Of a stretch of 64,000 nt of DNA, positions 9,001 through 18,449 are shown one piece after another; position 1 is the first letter of the stretch; every line of letters starts with the position of its first letter. Made by a program: the position numbers and the translations under genes. Source of the DNA: Aequorivita sp. (lineage in GTDB: Bacteria > Bacteroidota > Bacteroidia > Flavobacteriales > Flavobacteriaceae); assembly GCA_030690315.1 (NCBI GenBank), contig JAUYGY010000053.1:1-64000 (forward strand), written 5' to 3'. Under the pieces are notes generated by a model. It saw only the letters and a list, made by a program, of their open reading frames with translations, made no database searches and had not been told where the DNA came from.

Positions 9001-9339
9001 ATTCTTCCTGAACGGTTTTTCCGCACTGCGATATTCCGCCGAATCGACACGATGATGTGTGTAGGCGCGCAACAAATCCGCCATGGCCGCCTCCACTAGG
9101 CTGCTGCGTGCCAATAGCTGTACATTCTGCATCCGCTCAGCCAGATAAGTCTGGATTTGCAGCGTCTTCTTATCTGCCAGGTGCGACATCCTGTTCAGCA
9201 TTTCGCTGCGCAAGGCGGTTTCGTTTTGCTGCAAGCTCAGATAACCGAACGAAGCCAACGGCAGCAGCGCAACGACGATAAACCAAAGCACAAAGCGATA
9301 GACGAGCGAGATGTTTTTCATCTTGAAACCCCGGTTCAT
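6055..9339 (-). CDS. Membrane sensor diguanylate cyclase/phosphodiesterase (Cache-HAMP-PAS-PAS-GGDEF-EAL)
   Basis: About 1,094 residues. A transmembrane helix at about 14-34, an extracytoplasmic Cache-like domain at about 45-315, a second helix at about 327-345, HAMP to about 400, two PAS domains (412-525 and 530-650), GGDEF (655-815) and EAL (830-1085). The cyclase motif RLGGDEF is intact, with an RxxD product-inhibition site (REMD) five residues before GGDEF; the phosphodiesterase residues EALLRW, DDFGTGYSS and EGVET are present. Both activities on c-di-GMP are therefore possible. The start at 9339 overlaps the stop of the binding-protein gene (ATGA); a second ATG at 9321 is also possible. 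Translational coupling suggests that the binding protein and the sensor work together. Confidence 0.93.
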   Translation of the reverse strand: MNRGFKMKNISLVYRFVLWFIVVALLPLASFGYLSLQQNETALRSEMLNRMSHLADKKTLQIQTYLAERMQNVQLLARSSLVEAAMADLLRAYTHHRVDSAEYRSAEKPFRKNFAAYIGEDKDTLFYDVFLITPQGEIVYTHEHEPDFATNLLSGPYRDSQLAQAFRESCMALGSSISSFEHYAPSGVPAAFISAPIIREGVLLGVVAFQLDTQRIYRVASDNNGLGATGETVLAKLTGAGEAVFVAPLRHDPQAAMQRKIDLKKMAVPMRYALAGQRGKGVEIDYAGKQVVAAWRYLPELRWGMVVKMDTDEAFAPLRQQRKKLLEALLALAILGGFVAFYFGRQMVMRLRNFARNADEIAQGDLSKRVNESGRDEIGVLARSFNRMTGNLQALYRSLEGRVEERTRELRESEASFRQLFERHSAVMLLIDHQSHIIVDANPAAAQFYGYPLEILRGMNVSRINAQPESEIHQQRQQAITGEQNRFGFYHRLANGVVRAVEVHISTVNYKGKSLFFSIIHDITERKLAEEQLRVAAATFETHEAILITDANANIIRVNRAFQDITGYTPEEVLGKNPRILSSGREGKAFYTAMWQQLLTTDTWIGEIWDRRKGGQVYPKWMTISAVKNEKGETTEYVAIFSDISERKQAETEIRNLAFYDALTSLPNRRLLLDRLHLALSVSARSHHYGAILFLDMDKFKVLNDTLGHDYGDLMLIDVAQRIQSCLREMDTVARLGGDEFVVLIEEVDANAEEASQKVALIAEKIRVSLATPYLLKGHEYHSSPSIGVCLYKGNQESIDTLLKHADLAMYQVKDSGRNAVRFFDPAMQHAVETHAALESDLRRALPNHELHLYYQMQVDSENRPLGAEALLRWIHPQRGMVSPAQFIPIAEEGSLILDIGLWVLETACRQLALWDENEQMRNLELAVNVSAQQFRKHDFVETVATVARVHQIDPARLKLELTESVVLSDVTDVVTKMHALKALGIKLALDDFGTGYSSLSYLKKLPLDQIKIDQSFVRDIATDPSDAVMVQTIIDLAHNFRLNVIAEGVETEAQLDFLKRNGCRAYQGYLFGKPMPLDLFEQHVMGLINRVGG

Positions 9340-10583
9340 GGCCCCGCTCCCGGCAACGCTTGCTGCACCTCCAACCATTCCGCACGGCTGCGGTAAAACG
9401 GGAAAGGCGCGGGATGAATCGGCTGCGCGGAATGCCAGACAATCTCAAACTGCCCGTCAGTGCGCGCCTTGCCGATATAGGCCTTTTTCCACAGATGCCG
9501 GGTGTCATAGTCAACCGCCACGATGCCCTGCGGCGCAAGCAGGGTTTGCTGCGCCAGCGTGGATTTTATCAACGCCATGTCGGTGGAACCTTGACCACGA
9601 ACAGCATCGGCCCACAGCTTCACCCCGATGTAGGAGGCCTCCATCGGGTCATCCAGCACGCGATCCCTGCCAAAGCGCTGCTGGAAACGCGCGACAAAGG
9701 CCTTGTTTTCGTCGCTGTCCACGTTCTGAAAATAATTCCACGCGGCATAATGCCCAGCCACCAGATCGGGGCCGATTGCCGCCAATTCCACTTCGGCAAT
9801 GCTGGTGGAAAACACCGGTATCTTTTCCGCATCAATACCCGCCGCTTTCAGCGCGCGAAAGAAATGCTGATTGCTATCCCCGTTGAGCGTATTCACCACA
9901 AAATCGGGATGCTGTGCGGCAATCTCTTTTATCACCGCCGCCATGTCGCTTGTCCCCAGCGCCACATAGCGCTCGCCAAGCAACTGCCCGCCTTGCGCAA
10001 GCAACACGTCCTTGATCATCAGGTTTGCGGTGCGCGGAAAGATGTAATCCGAGCCGATCAGGTAAAAGCGTTTGCCCTGATGCTGCAATGCCCATAATGC
10101 CATTGGAATAATTTGCTGGTTGGGTGTCGCGCCGGTATAGAGGATGTCGGGCGATTGCTCCAGCCCTTCGTATTGCAGCGGATAAAACAGCAGATGATGA
10201 TGCTTCTCGACAACGGTCTTGACCGCCTTGCGGCAGGCCGAGGTCCAGCAGCCGAACAACGTCTGAACGCCATCCTGGGTGATGAGCTTCTCCGCCTGCT
10301 GCGCGCAATATGCGGCATCCGAACGGCAGTCGGCAACGATCATCTCGATCTGCTGGCCGTTCAATCCACCCGACTGATTGACCTCTTCCACCGCCAGCCG
10401 CAGCGCGTCCACCAGCGGCGCTTCGCTGACTGCCATCGTGCCGCTCAGCGAATGCAGCACACCGATTTTTATGCTCGGCTTGGCGCGCCCATATTGGCTA
10501 TATATCAGCGCAGCAAACAGCAAAACCACTGCTATCGAGATGGCAAACAACAGACTGATTTTGCCGCGAGACAGGTTTTGCAT
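9336..10583 (-). CDS. UrtA/AmiC-type periplasmic substrate-binding protein
   Basis: A 415-residue protein with one N-terminal hydrophobic helix (about 8-28) without a lipobox cysteine, so either exported or anchored. The body is a type I periplasmic binding fold of the urea/short-chain amide/branched-chain amino acid group: IKIGVLHSLSGTMAVSE at the start, then GCWTSACRKAV, YPLQYEG and PNQQ, as in UrtA/FmdD. No permease or ATPase gene is next to it; instead it is translationally coupled to a GGDEF/EAL receptor, which suggests ligand sensing, as AmiC does for amidase control. The ligand (urea, amide or amino acid) cannot be told from sequence. Confidence 0.85.
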   Translation of the reverse strand: MQNLSRGKISLLFAISIAVVLLFAALIYSQYGRAKPSIKIGVLHSLSGTMAVSEAPLVDALRLAVEEVNQSGGLNGQQIEMIVADCRSDAAYCAQQAEKLITQDGVQTLFGCWTSACRKAVKTVVEKHHHLLFYPLQYEGLEQSPDILYTGATPNQQIIPMALWALQHQGKRFYLIGSDYIFPRTANLMIKDVLLAQGGQLLGERYVALGTSDMAAVIKEIAAQHPDFVVNTLNGDSNQHFFRALKAAGIDAEKIPVFSTSIAEVELAAIGPDLVAGHYAAWNYFQNVDSDENKAFVARFQQRFGRDRVLDDPMEASYIGVKLWADAVRGQGSTDMALIKSTLAQQTLLAPQGIVAVDYDTRHLWKKAYIGKARTDGQFEIVWHSAQPIHPAPFPFYRSRAEWLEVQQALPGAGP

Positions 10584-10631
10584 GATTTGATCTGATGCGC
10601 CTTAAAACAATGAACCGGGTTCAAGGCAGGA

Positions 10632-11513
10632 TCAAGCCACTTCCAGCTTCGCCACCGCATCCTGTTTGGTCAGCAGCGTGATCAGTGTGGCCAGTTGGTC
10701 GCGCATCCGGCGTCTGTCCACGATCATGTCGATGGCGCCATGTTCAAGCAGGAACTCCGCACGCTGAAAACCTCCCGGCAAAGTCTCGCGCACGGTCTGC
10801 TGGATCACGCGCGCGCCGGCGAAACCGATCAGCGCACCGGGTTCGGCGATGACTACATCGCCGAGGAAGGCAAAGCTGGCGGAGACCCCGCCCATGGTCG
10901 GGTCGGTCAACACTGAAATGAAAGGCAGTTTGGCTTCGCTCAACTGGGTGAGCGCAGCACTGGTCTTTGCCATTTGCATCAGCGACAGCAATCCTTCCTG
11001 CATCCGCGCACCACCACTGGCGGCAAAACAGATGAAAGGACACTGCTGTTCCAGAGCGACTTGCACACCGCGCACGAAACGCTCGCCCACCACCGAGCCC
11101 ATCGAGCCCCCCATAAAGCCGAACTCGAATGCGGCAGACACCACCGGCACAGCATGAATACTGCCTTGCAGCACGATTAACGCGTCGTCTTCACCGGTGT
11201 TCTTTTTTGCTATCGCCAAACGCTCGGTATATTTCTTCTGGTCTTTGAATTTCAGGGTATCAACCGGCAAAATCTCCGCACCGATCTCGAAACGTCCTTC
11301 GCCATCCAGCAACCAGTTGAGACGGGTGCGCGCCGTAATGCGATGGTGATGGTTGCATTTCGGGCAGACGCTGAGGTTCTTTTCCAGATCGGCGTGATAC
11401 AGCACCGCCTGACAATCCGGGCACTTGAACCATAGGCCTTCCGGCACGTTGCGCTTGTCCTCGCCTTCCCGGCGCTTGATCTTTGGCGGCAATAATTTCT
11501 GGAACCATCCCAT
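10632..11513 (-). CDS. accD: Acetyl-CoA carboxylase carboxyltransferase subunit beta
   Basis: A 293-residue protein. With AccA it transfers CO2 from carboxybiotin to acetyl-CoA, the first step of fatty acid synthesis. The N-terminal zinc ribbon has the two cysteine pairs CPDC and CPKC (about 34-56), followed by the crotonase-like domain with GGARMQEG and [13 protein letters not shown]. Its position after trpA (56 bp gap) is the conserved betaproteobacterial trpFBA-accD order; folC, which often follows, is absent here. Confidence 0.97.
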   Translation of the reverse strand: MGWFQKLLPPKIKRREGEDKRNVPEGLWFKCPDCQAVLYHADLEKNLSVCPKCNHHHRITARTRLNWLLDGEGRFEIGAEILPVDTLKFKDQKKYTERLAIAKKNTGEDDALIVLQGSIHAVPVVSAAFEFGFMGGSMGSVVGERFVRGVQVALEQQCPFICFAASGGARMQEGLLSLMQMAKTSAALTQLSEAKLPFISVLTDPTMGGVSASFAFLGDVVIAEPGALIGFAGARVIQQTVRETLPGGFQRAEFLLEHGAIDMIVDRRRMRDQLATLITLLTKQDAVAKLEVA

Positions 11514-11569
11514 GCTGTTCTCCTCTGAATTCCTAATTCTTTTTTTCTGCGGACACGGTCTGTTGGGGG

Positions 11570-12367
11570 TTATTGATCGATTGCCAGCTTTAGCTCTCTC
11601 ACCAACTTACCCACATTGCTAACCACTTCTTGTTCGGTTGAATCCTCGATCTCCTGCACGATACGGCTGCCCACCACCACCCCGTCGCACAACTTCGCCA
11701 CCGCGCTGGCGGTTGCGCCGTCGCGGATGCCGAAGCCAATGCCGATGGGCAGTTTGATGTGCCGGCGCAGTTGCGGCAATTTCTGTTCGATGGCGGTCAG
11801 ATCGAGATTGCCCGCACCGGTGACGCCTTTCAGCGAGACGTAATACACATAGCCGCGCGCCAACTTGGCCACCCGCGCAACGCGCTCTTCGCGTGTGGTC
11901 GGTGCCAGCAAAAAAATCGGATCGATGCCATGCGCTTCCAGGTGGGCGAACGCCTCGTGGCTTTCCTCCGGTGGAAAATCGACAGTCAGCACACCGTCCA
12001 CGCCCACTTCGGCGCAGCGCCGCGCAAAAGTCTCCCAGCCCATCGCCTCGATCGGATTTCCGTAGCCCATCAGCACAACCGGCGTGTGCGAATTTTTCTG
12101 GCGGAACTCGGCCACCATGTCGAGCACGTGATGCAGGCCAACGTGATGTTTGAGTGCGCGCTCGGAAGCGCGCTGGATGGTTGGGCCATCTGCCATCGGG
12201 TCGGAGAATGGCACGCCGAGCTCAAGCACATCCGCGCCTGCCGCGACCAGTTCATGCAGCAGGGGCACGGTGAGTTGCGGCTTGGGGTCACCCGCCGTGA
12301 TGAACGGGATCAGCGCCTTGCGCTGGTGTAGCTTGAGTTGCTCGAAAGTGGCTTGGATACGGCTCAT
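11570..12367 (-). CDS. trpA: Tryptophan synthase alpha chain
   Basis: 265 residues. It cleaves indole-3-glycerol phosphate to indole and glyceraldehyde 3-phosphate and channels indole to TrpB. The catalytic glutamate and aspartate lie in [16 protein letters not shown]; phosphate-binding glycines are in GIGFGIRDG. The start overlaps the trpB stop by 4 bp, implying coupled translation in equal amounts. Confidence 0.97.
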   Translation of the reverse strand: MSRIQATFEQLKLHQRKALIPFITAGDPKPQLTVPLLHELVAAGADVLELGVPFSDPMADGPTIQRASERALKHHVGLHHVLDMVAEFRQKNSHTPVVLMGYGNPIEAMGWETFARRCAEVGVDGVLTVDFPPEESHEAFAHLEAHGIDPIFLLAPTTREERVARVAKLARGYVYYVSLKGVTGAGNLDLTAIEQKLPQLRRHIKLPIGIGFGIRDGATASAVAKLCDGVVVGSRIVQEIEDSTEQEVVSNVGKLVRELKLAIDQ

Positions 12368-13560
12368 AGCGTGATTCCCTGCAGTTTGGCCACGGTATTG
12401 ATGTCCTTGTCGCCGCGCCCGGAAAGATTCACCAGCAATACTTTATCCTTGCTCATGCCCGGTGCGATCTTCATCGCATGCGCCAGTGCGTGGCTCGATT
12501 CGAGCGCGGGGATGATGCCCTCGAAGCGGCACAGCGTATTGAATGCCGCCAGTGCCTCATCGTCGTTGATCGCAACGTACTCGGCGCGTCCGCTGTCTTT
12601 CAGCCAGCAGTGTTCCGGACCGACGCCGGGATAATCCAGCCCGGCGGAAATGGAATGGGTCTCGATGATCTGGCCATCGGCGTCCTGCATCAGATAGGTC
12701 TTGTTGCCGTGGAGTACGCCGACCGGCGCGTTGACTGTGAGCGGCGCGGCATGTTTGCCGGTTTCGATGCCGTAACCGCCCGCTTCAACTCCGATCAGGC
12801 GCACCTGCGGCACGTCGATGTAGTGGTAAAACGCACCCATCGCATTGGAGCCGCCGCCGACACAGGCGATCACCGCATCCGGCAATCTGCCGATCATCTC
12901 CGGCATCTGCACAATGGATTCGCGGCTGACCACGGCATTGAAATCGCGCACCATCGCCGGATACGGGTGCGGGCCGGCCACCGTGCCGATGATGTAGAAC
13001 GTGTTTTCGATGTTGGTCACCCAGTCGCGCATCGCCTCGTTCAGCGCGTCCTTGAGCGTCTTCGAACCGCTGTGCACCGGCACCACGGTCGCCCCCAGCA
13101 GCTTCATGCGAAACACGTTCGGCGACTGGCGCTGCACATCCTCCGCGCCCATATACACCACGCATTCCATCCCCATCCGCGCCGCCACCGTCGCCGTGGC
13201 CACCCCGTGCTGCCCGGCGCCGGTCTCGGCGATGACGCGCTGCTTGCCCATGCGTTTGGCCAGCAGTGCCTGGCCGATGGTGTTGTTGATCTTGTGCGCA
13301 CCGGTATGGTTGAGGTCTTCGCGCTTGAGATAGATCTGCGCCCCGCCCAGATAGGAGGTCAACCGTTCAGCATGGTAAATCGGGCTGGGACGGCCGACGT
13401 AATGCTTCAGATCACGCTCGAACTCGGCGACGAATTGCGGGTCATTGCGATATTTTTCATAGGCCGCATTGAGCTCCTCCAGCGCGCCCATCAGCGTCTC
13501 GGCGACATAGATGCCGCCGTAGGGGCCAAAGTGGCCGTGTGCGTCAGGATAGTTGTACAT
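12364..13560 (-). CDS. trpB: Tryptophan synthase beta chain
   Basis: 398 residues from the ATG at 13560 ([16 protein letters not shown]...); a longer frame to 13695 runs into trpF and is rejected. It condenses indole with serine using PLP. The PLP lysine is in GAHKINNT, the catalytic glutamate in ETGAGQHG, and the phosphate cup is GGGSNA. It overlaps trpF by 17 bp and trpA by 4 bp, so the three trp genes form one operon. Confidence 0.97.
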   Translation of the reverse strand: MYNYPDAHGHFGPYGGIYVAETLMGALEELNAAYEKYRNDPQFVAEFERDLKHYVGRPSPIYHAERLTSYLGGAQIYLKREDLNHTGAHKINNTIGQALLAKRMGKQRVIAETGAGQHGVATATVAARMGMECVVYMGAEDVQRQSPNVFRMKLLGATVVPVHSGSKTLKDALNEAMRDWVTNIENTFYIIGTVAGPHPYPAMVRDFNAVVSRESIVQMPEMIGRLPDAVIACVGGGSNAMGAFYHYIDVPQVRLIGVEAGGYGIETGKHAAPLTVNAPVGVLHGNKTYLMQDADGQIIETHSISAGLDYPGVGPEHCWLKDSGRAEYVAINDDEALAAFNTLCRFEGIIPALESSHALAHAMKIAPGMSKDKVLLVNLSGRGDKDINTVAKLQGITL

Positions 13561-14173
13561 CGATTTTATTGACCTCTTTGACGAATGCCGCGATCTTCGC
13601 CGCATCCTTGATTCCTTTTGCAGCCTCCACGCCGCTGGACACATCCACCGCGTAAGGGCGCACCTGTTTGATTGCCTCTGCCACATTGCCTGCATGCAAA
13701 CCGCCGGACAAAATCAGCGGCAACGGCAGGCCGTGCGGAATCAGCTTCCAATCGAACGTCTCGCCGCTACCGCCCTGCACCCCCTCGGCGTGGGCATCGA
13801 GCAACAAGCCCTGGGCGCCGGCATAACGGGCTGCGCATTCTACCAAATCCACCCCGGCTTTGACCCGGATCGCTTTCAGGTAGGGCTTGCCGAATTGTGC
13901 GCAGAACTGTGCCGATTCTTCACCGTGAAACTGCAATACATCCAGCGGCAGTTGTGCCAATACCTCACGCACGTAATCCACTGGCGGATTGACGAACAGC
14001 CCCACCACGGTCAGGAAAGGCGGTACCGCACGTGCCAACTGTGCCGCCTGTGCCAGGTCAAGGTGACGCGGGCTGGGTGCGTAGAAAACGAAGCCGAGCG
14101 CATCCGCGCCGCTGGCCGCCACAGACTGGATATCCTGCTCACGGGTGATGCCACAGATCTTGATTCGGGTCAT
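13544..14173 (-). CDS. trpF: Phosphoribosylanthranilate isomerase
   Basis: 209 residues from the ATG at 14173 ([10 protein letters not shown]...). A TIM-barrel enzyme performing the Amadori rearrangement of phosphoribosylanthranilate. The KICGIT motif carries the catalytic cysteine; the catalytic aspartate is in LLLDAH; phosphate binding is in LSGGLHAGN. An open extension to 14266 overlaps truA and is not used. The remaining trp genes (trpE, D, C) lie elsewhere, as is usual in Betaproteobacteria. Confidence 0.96.
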   Translation of the reverse strand: MTRIKICGITREQDIQSVAASGADALGFVFYAPSPRHLDLAQAAQLARAVPPFLTVVGLFVNPPVDYVREVLAQLPLDVLQFHGEESAQFCAQFGKPYLKAIRVKAGVDLVECAARYAGAQGLLLDAHAEGVQGGSGETFDWKLIPHGLPLPLILSGGLHAGNVAEAIKQVRPYAVDVSSGVEAAKGIKDAAKIAAFVKEVNKIDVQLS

Positions 14174-14189
14174 GCGCGCATTGTAACGG

Positions 14190-14957
14190 TTATTCGAAGC
14201 GTAATTGCGGCAGCCCCCAGTGGGGCGCGTAATGAATACGCTGCAGATATAAACCGTCCGGCGCAAAGGTCGGTGCAGCTTGACTGCGTTCGCACCCTTC
14301 CATTACTTCGCGTAGCCACTGCGGCGGATGCTTGCCCTTGCCCACATAGACCAGGCAACCGACGATGTTGCGCACCATGTGGTGCAAAAAGGCACTCGCA
14401 GTAAGTTCGATAATAAGCGTGTCGCCCTGCTGCCGGATGTCGAGTCGGGTCAAATGCTTGACCGGAGATTTGGCCTGGCATTGCGCGGCGCGGAATGCGC
14501 TGAAATCGTGTTCGCCCAGTAAATATTCGGCTGCCTGCCGCATCGCGGCCACATCCAGCGGCGCATGGAACCAGCCGACTTTGCCGTGATGCACGCCGCT
14601 GCGCTGCGGCCGGTTGAGCAGTACATACTGATAACTGCGCGCCTCGGCCGAGAAGCGCGCATGAAACGATTCCGGCACCGACTGCGCCCAGAGCACGGCG
14701 ATATCCTTCGGCAACAAGGCATTCGTCCCGCGCACCCAGGCCGAGAGCGGCCGCGCCGCACTCGTGTCGAAATGCACGACCTGCTCCAGCGCATGGACGC
14801 CGGTATCGGTGCGGCCGGCGGCGTGCACCGCGATCGGTTCGCCACTGATCTGGCACAGGGCCGCGGCCAACGTATCCTGCACGTTCGGCACGTCAGGCTG
14901 GCTCTGCCAGCCATTGTAGGCGCTGCCGTCATATTCCACCCCCAGCGCAATTCTCAT
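14190..14957 (-). CDS. truA: tRNA pseudouridine(38-40) synthase
   Basis: 255 residues from the ATG at 14957. It isomerises uridines 38-40 in the anticodon arm. The catalytic aspartate is in AAGRTDTGVHA; EYDGSAYNGWQ near the N-terminus and HHMVRNIVG near 190 are TruA signatures. The gap to trpF is 16 bp and the start overlaps the upstream membrane-protein gene by 4 bp, indicating co-transcription. Confidence 0.97.
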   Translation of the reverse strand: MRIALGVEYDGSAYNGWQSQPDVPNVQDTLAAALCQISGEPIAVHAAGRTDTGVHALEQVVHFDTSAARPLSAWVRGTNALLPKDIAVLWAQSVPESFHARFSAEARSYQYVLLNRPQRSGVHHGKVGWFHAPLDVAAMRQAAEYLLGEHDFSAFRAAQCQAKSPVKHLTRLDIRQQGDTLIIELTASAFLHHMVRNIVGCLVYVGKGKHPPQWLREVMEGCERSQAAPTFAPDGLYLQRIHYAPHWGLPQLRFE

Positions 14958-15565
14958 CGCACCCCCAGCAAAATGATTGCCAGACTGAACAGCAAGCACA
15001 CAACATCAATGTTCTGCCATGCCGGCCGCTGCAATTCGATCTGCCCCGCTTGTGTAACCGGGCGCGCCAGGGCATGCCGGATCGCGCCGCGCCAGTCCGC
15101 TGCCGTGTCGCCCATGGTCGGCTCGGCATATTGCAGGGTCAGTGCCAGACGCACCGCAGCGCGCTCACGCGAGATACCGATCCAGCGCAAGGGATAAGCC
15201 AGCACGTAGATGCCGCCGATGAATTGTTCGCGGTTAAGCAGGGACAAAAGAATCGCCAGGCCGGACAACATCGCCAGCAAGCGCCCAAGCTGCAACGCCC
15301 CCTCCAGCAATCCTTCCCGCGTCGGTGCATAGACGCCCCAAGTCGCTATCAGCGCCGCGCCGGGAGTCGAATAGGCATAAATCAACAACAGCGAAAGCAT
15401 TATCCAGCGCGTGCGCTTGAGCAATTTCAGCAATTGTCTTGCGCACAGGCGCATGGCAATTGCCAGCAGCAGCAAACTGAAGAGCGACAGATACAAAGGC
15501 AGCAATCGTTGCGCCAGAAAGGCCAGTGATAACCAAACGAGGATTTGTGCAGCCGGATGCGGCAT
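14954..15565 (-). CDS. CbiQ/EcfT-like membrane protein
   Basis: About 203 residues from the ATG at 15565; a TTG at 15580 is an alternative. Hydrophobic segments are near residues 7-40, 55-75, 90-115 and at the C-terminus (VCLLFSLAIILLGVR). The overall pattern, with two cytoplasmic helices between membrane segments and RERAAVRLALTL, resembles the T component of energy-coupling-factor transporters. No ATPase or S component is adjacent, so its partner, if any, is elsewhere. The gene overlaps truA by 4 bp. The family assignment is tentative. Confidence 0.55.
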   Translation of the reverse strand: MPHPAAQILVWLSLAFLAQRLLPLYLSLFSLLLLAIAMRLCARQLLKLLKRTRWIMLSLLLIYAYSTPGAALIATWGVYAPTREGLLEGALQLGRLLAMLSGLAILLSLLNREQFIGGIYVLAYPLRWIGISRERAAVRLALTLQYAEPTMGDTAADWRGAIRHALARPVTQAGQIELQRPAWQNIDVVCLLFSLAIILLGVR

Positions 15566-15577
15566 CTTGTGCTTACT

Positions 15578-15609
15578 CAAAAGAAAACGGCAGCCGATCG
15601 GCTGCCGTT
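15578..15609 (-). terminator. Rho-independent terminator of fimV
   Basis: A perfect 24-base palindrome (12-bp arms, AACGGCAGCCGA) at 15586-15609, read on the minus strand and followed by TTCTTTTGAG. It begins 17 bases after the fimV stop, so it separates fimV from the truA-trp-accD transcription unit. Confidence 0.75.
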
Positions 15610-15626
15610 GCGATCACATTCATGCT

Positions 15627-18332
15627 TCAGAGTTGATCGAGCATGGCTTTGGCACTCGCACGCTGCGACTCGTCGCCATCGCGCATCACCTCGTCCAGAA
15701 TCTCGCGCGCGCCGGCCGCATCACCCATTTCCTGATAGGCCTTCGCCAGATCGAGCTTGGTGGCGACTTCCTGCCACTGCTCATCCTTGGCGCCTGCTGC
15801 GCTTTCATTGCTGGTTGGGGCAAGCCCGCCCAGGTTCAGACTGATGTCGCCCAAACCAATATCGAGCGGCGCTTCAGTCTTGGCCTCCACACCCTGTTTG
15901 AAGTCATCCGGAATGTCCAGTGTGAAAGCAAGCGACTCGTCCGCCGCCGGCTGCACCACGTTCCCCATTGCCGCGATGCCGGGATGCGTCGCAGTCACAT
16001 CGAAAATCAGGTCATCTGCATCCTGTTTTGCCACACCGGATGTTGCCGCGCCTGTCATGCTCGTCGCAAGACTGGGGTGGGTCGAGGTTACATCAAATAT
16101 CAGGTCATCCGATGCAGGTTCTGCCGGGGACGCGGCAATAGCCCCACTGGGTGGCCGTGTCCCGGTGATGTCAAAATCCATCGGCGCTTCCTGCGCGGCA
16201 CGCATATCCTCTGCAGAAAGAATGGTGGTCGATTCCTGTGTCGGCGTTTCCACGGTCATCGAGTCCAGCAAGTTCGATGATTCCACGCGAGGCGTCCGCG
16301 CTGGCGGCGCCGGTCTATCCATCACCAGCGTACTCATCATGTCGTCCGCATGCGCATCAGCTGATCCACCAAAACCAAGATCAAAATCCACAGCAGGCTC
16401 GGCGGTATTTTCCGCCACAACAGTCTGTGTGGTCGCGGACTTACCTTCACCACCGTACAGCGGATTATTCGGCTCCAGCTCGCGCCCCATCGCAGCGGCT
16501 TGAGCCCATGCCGGATCATCCCCGCTCTCGTTGACCTGACGCGCATAGGTGAGGAATGCGTTGGCATCCTTGCGGTTCGCATAGATCGTAAGCAGCTTGA
16601 GAAGGATGGGCAAGTTGCCCGGCTTGGCTGACAGCGCGTCCTTGAGTACTTCTTCGGCTTGAGTGTCGCGCCCGAATGACAGGAACAGATCTGCCTCGGC
16701 GAGAGGATCTACTTCTTCGGAAGGCTTTTCTTCTGCACTTTCCGCAGCGGCAACCTGCGTAAAGTCACCGGTTTCCGGGGAAGGTATCACTGGTGCGGTA
16801 ATCTGTCCGCTCGCACTCCCCGCATCACCTGCCAACGCGGTTTTGGCCGGTCGGATCGTGCGCCGACGAGACAACCAGAATCCACCACCCAGCAGCAATA
16901 TCGCCGCACCAGCGCCCAGCACTAGCGGATTGTCCAGAAGCTCATCGAGGAAAGAAGGTGTTGCCGGTTCAGGCACAGGAATCGGGGCCGGTACTTGGGG
17001 CTTCGCGGCAGGCTTGGCCGCAGCAGAAGCGGCTATCCCTGATGTCGCTGCTTCCTCTTGCTGTTTCTTGAGTTCAGCCAGATGTTGCAGATCCTTGACA
17101 TTTTTTTCCAGCAAGGCAGTGCGCTCCTGCGCATCCTGCAGCGACTTCTTGCTGGCAATTGCATCTTCTTCCATGCTGCTCGATTTGCCGCCGACCTCCT
17201 TGCCTCCCGGAACTTCACCCTTGGAGAGTTTCAATATCTCTTTCGCTGTTTCTTTTGCAGCAGGCGCGGTCTCCGCGACGGAAGCAGTCACCTTGCCAGA
17301 TGCGGATTGTTGCGCTGCCTGCTCGGCGGATTGCGCACGCGCGGCAGCCAGTTGCTGGCGATAAGCATTCCAATCCGTGACCTGGGCGCGGTACTCCTGC
17401 ACCGCCTCTTTCTGGCTGATGGCCTTGATCTCTGCCGCATCCGGCAGACGAATCACCTTGCCCGCCTGCAGGCGATTCATGTTTTTGCCCATGAAGGCAC
17501 CCGTGTTGGCGCGATACAGTGCGAGCAGCATGCGCTCCAGACTGACGTCAACCGGTTTGGCTTTCAGCGCGATCTTGCTCAAAGTGTCGCCGCGCACGAC
17601 TGCGATGGGCGCCCTTTGTGCTTCCCCCAAGGGGGTTGGTCCCTCTTCAATTGATATATCCTCTTTGGCCGCTTTGACCGACACAGACTCTGCGGGCGAG
17701 GCTTCCACCTTGCCTAGGCTGACTTCACCTGGAGTCCCGGGTTGTTTTTCGGAAGTCGTTGCGCTTGATTCTTCGGCAGGAACGATGGGGGCAGGCGCCG
17801 TTCCAGCGACAGGCGCGCTTGGCGCGACAGGAATGGCGGGCGCAACCATTTTCTGCGCAGGAACGGCCGCTGGCGCGGCAGGTACGACCGGTGCAATTGG
17901 ACTGACGACTGCGGCAGCTTGCGCGGGAACGTTAAACCCGACCGGATCGAGCAAGAAGGTGTATTCGCGCAGCAACTTGCCGGATGACCAAACCACTTCA
18001 ACCAGCAAGGTGACGAAAGGTTCGTTGATGGGTTGCGTGGAAGTAATGCGGATGCGCGGTTGATCGGTATCCCGCGCAACGATATCGAACTTGAGCCGGG
18101 GCAGCGCGTAAGGATACTCGATCCCGGCACGCTTGAAGGCATCCGCCGCCGCCAGCTTCGCCAAGATACTGGAACGGTCAGCCTTGTCCACCGAGACCAA
18201 TTCGATCTCTGCCCGCAACGGTTGTCCAAGATTGGAAGAGACTTCTATCCCGCCCAGCCCCGTCGCATTTGCCGCACAAAATGCCAGCAGACAGGCCATC
18301 AAGCCCGATGTTTTCAAGATCGTTTTCAGCAC
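15627..18332 (-). CDS. fimV: FimV family peptidoglycan-binding polar protein
   Basis: About 901 residues. A signal peptide (MACLLAFCAANA) is followed by the conserved FimV N-terminal domain (GLGGIEVSSNLGQPLRAEIE), a proline/alanine-rich linker, a LysM-type domain (VVRGDTLSKIAL), a coiled-coil segment, one transmembrane helix (LVLGAGAAILLLGGGFWL, about 478-495), and an acidic cytoplasmic part with imperfect DLIFDVT-x-THP repeats ending in the FimV C-terminal domain. FimV proteins organise type IV pilus and polar machinery. The start is taken as the GTG at 18332, preceded by GGGTGG; a TTG at 18359 is also open. The asd-fimV-truA order is conserved in Betaproteobacteria. Confidence 0.92.
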   Translation of the reverse strand: MLKTILKTSGLMACLLAFCAANATGLGGIEVSSNLGQPLRAEIELVSVDKADRSSILAKLAAADAFKRAGIEYPYALPRLKFDIVARDTDQPRIRITSTQPINEPFVTLLVEVVWSSGKLLREYTFLLDPVGFNVPAQAAAVVSPIAPVVPAAPAAVPAQKMVAPAIPVAPSAPVAGTAPAPIVPAEESSATTSEKQPGTPGEVSLGKVEASPAESVSVKAAKEDISIEEGPTPLGEAQRAPIAVVRGDTLSKIALKAKPVDVSLERMLLALYRANTGAFMGKNMNRLQAGKVIRLPDAAEIKAISQKEAVQEYRAQVTDWNAYRQQLAAARAQSAEQAAQQSASGKVTASVAETAPAAKETAKEILKLSKGEVPGGKEVGGKSSSMEEDAIASKKSLQDAQERTALLEKNVKDLQHLAELKKQQEEAATSGIAASAAAKPAAKPQVPAPIPVPEPATPSFLDELLDNPLVLGAGAAILLLGGGFWLSRRRTIRPAKTALAGDAGSASGQITAPVIPSPETGDFTQVAAAESAEEKPSEEVDPLAEADLFLSFGRDTQAEEVLKDALSAKPGNLPILLKLLTIYANRKDANAFLTYARQVNESGDDPAWAQAAAMGRELEPNNPLYGGEGKSATTQTVVAENTAEPAVDFDLGFGGSADAHADDMMSTLVMDRPAPPARTPRVESSNLLDSMTVETPTQESTTILSAEDMRAAQEAPMDFDITGTRPPSGAIAASPAEPASDDLIFDVTSTHPSLATSMTGAATSGVAKQDADDLIFDVTATHPGIAAMGNVVQPAADESLAFTLDIPDDFKQGVEAKTEAPLDIGLGDISLNLGGLAPTSNESAAGAKDEQWQEVATKLDLAKAYQEMGDAAGAREILDEVMRDGDESQRASAKAMLDQL

Positions 18333-18449
18333 GCTGCCACCCTTTTCTTTCCCTGACAATAATCAGACTAACATCAGAGGGTTAGTGATGCAAGCTCATG
18401 CACCCTCTAGGTTCCGGCACTAAACAGCGGCAAGCAACCGCTGCCCGTA

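Noticed and set aside
12478..13572. 364-codon ORF on the plus strand
   Set aside because: Antisense to trpB, whose motifs are intact.
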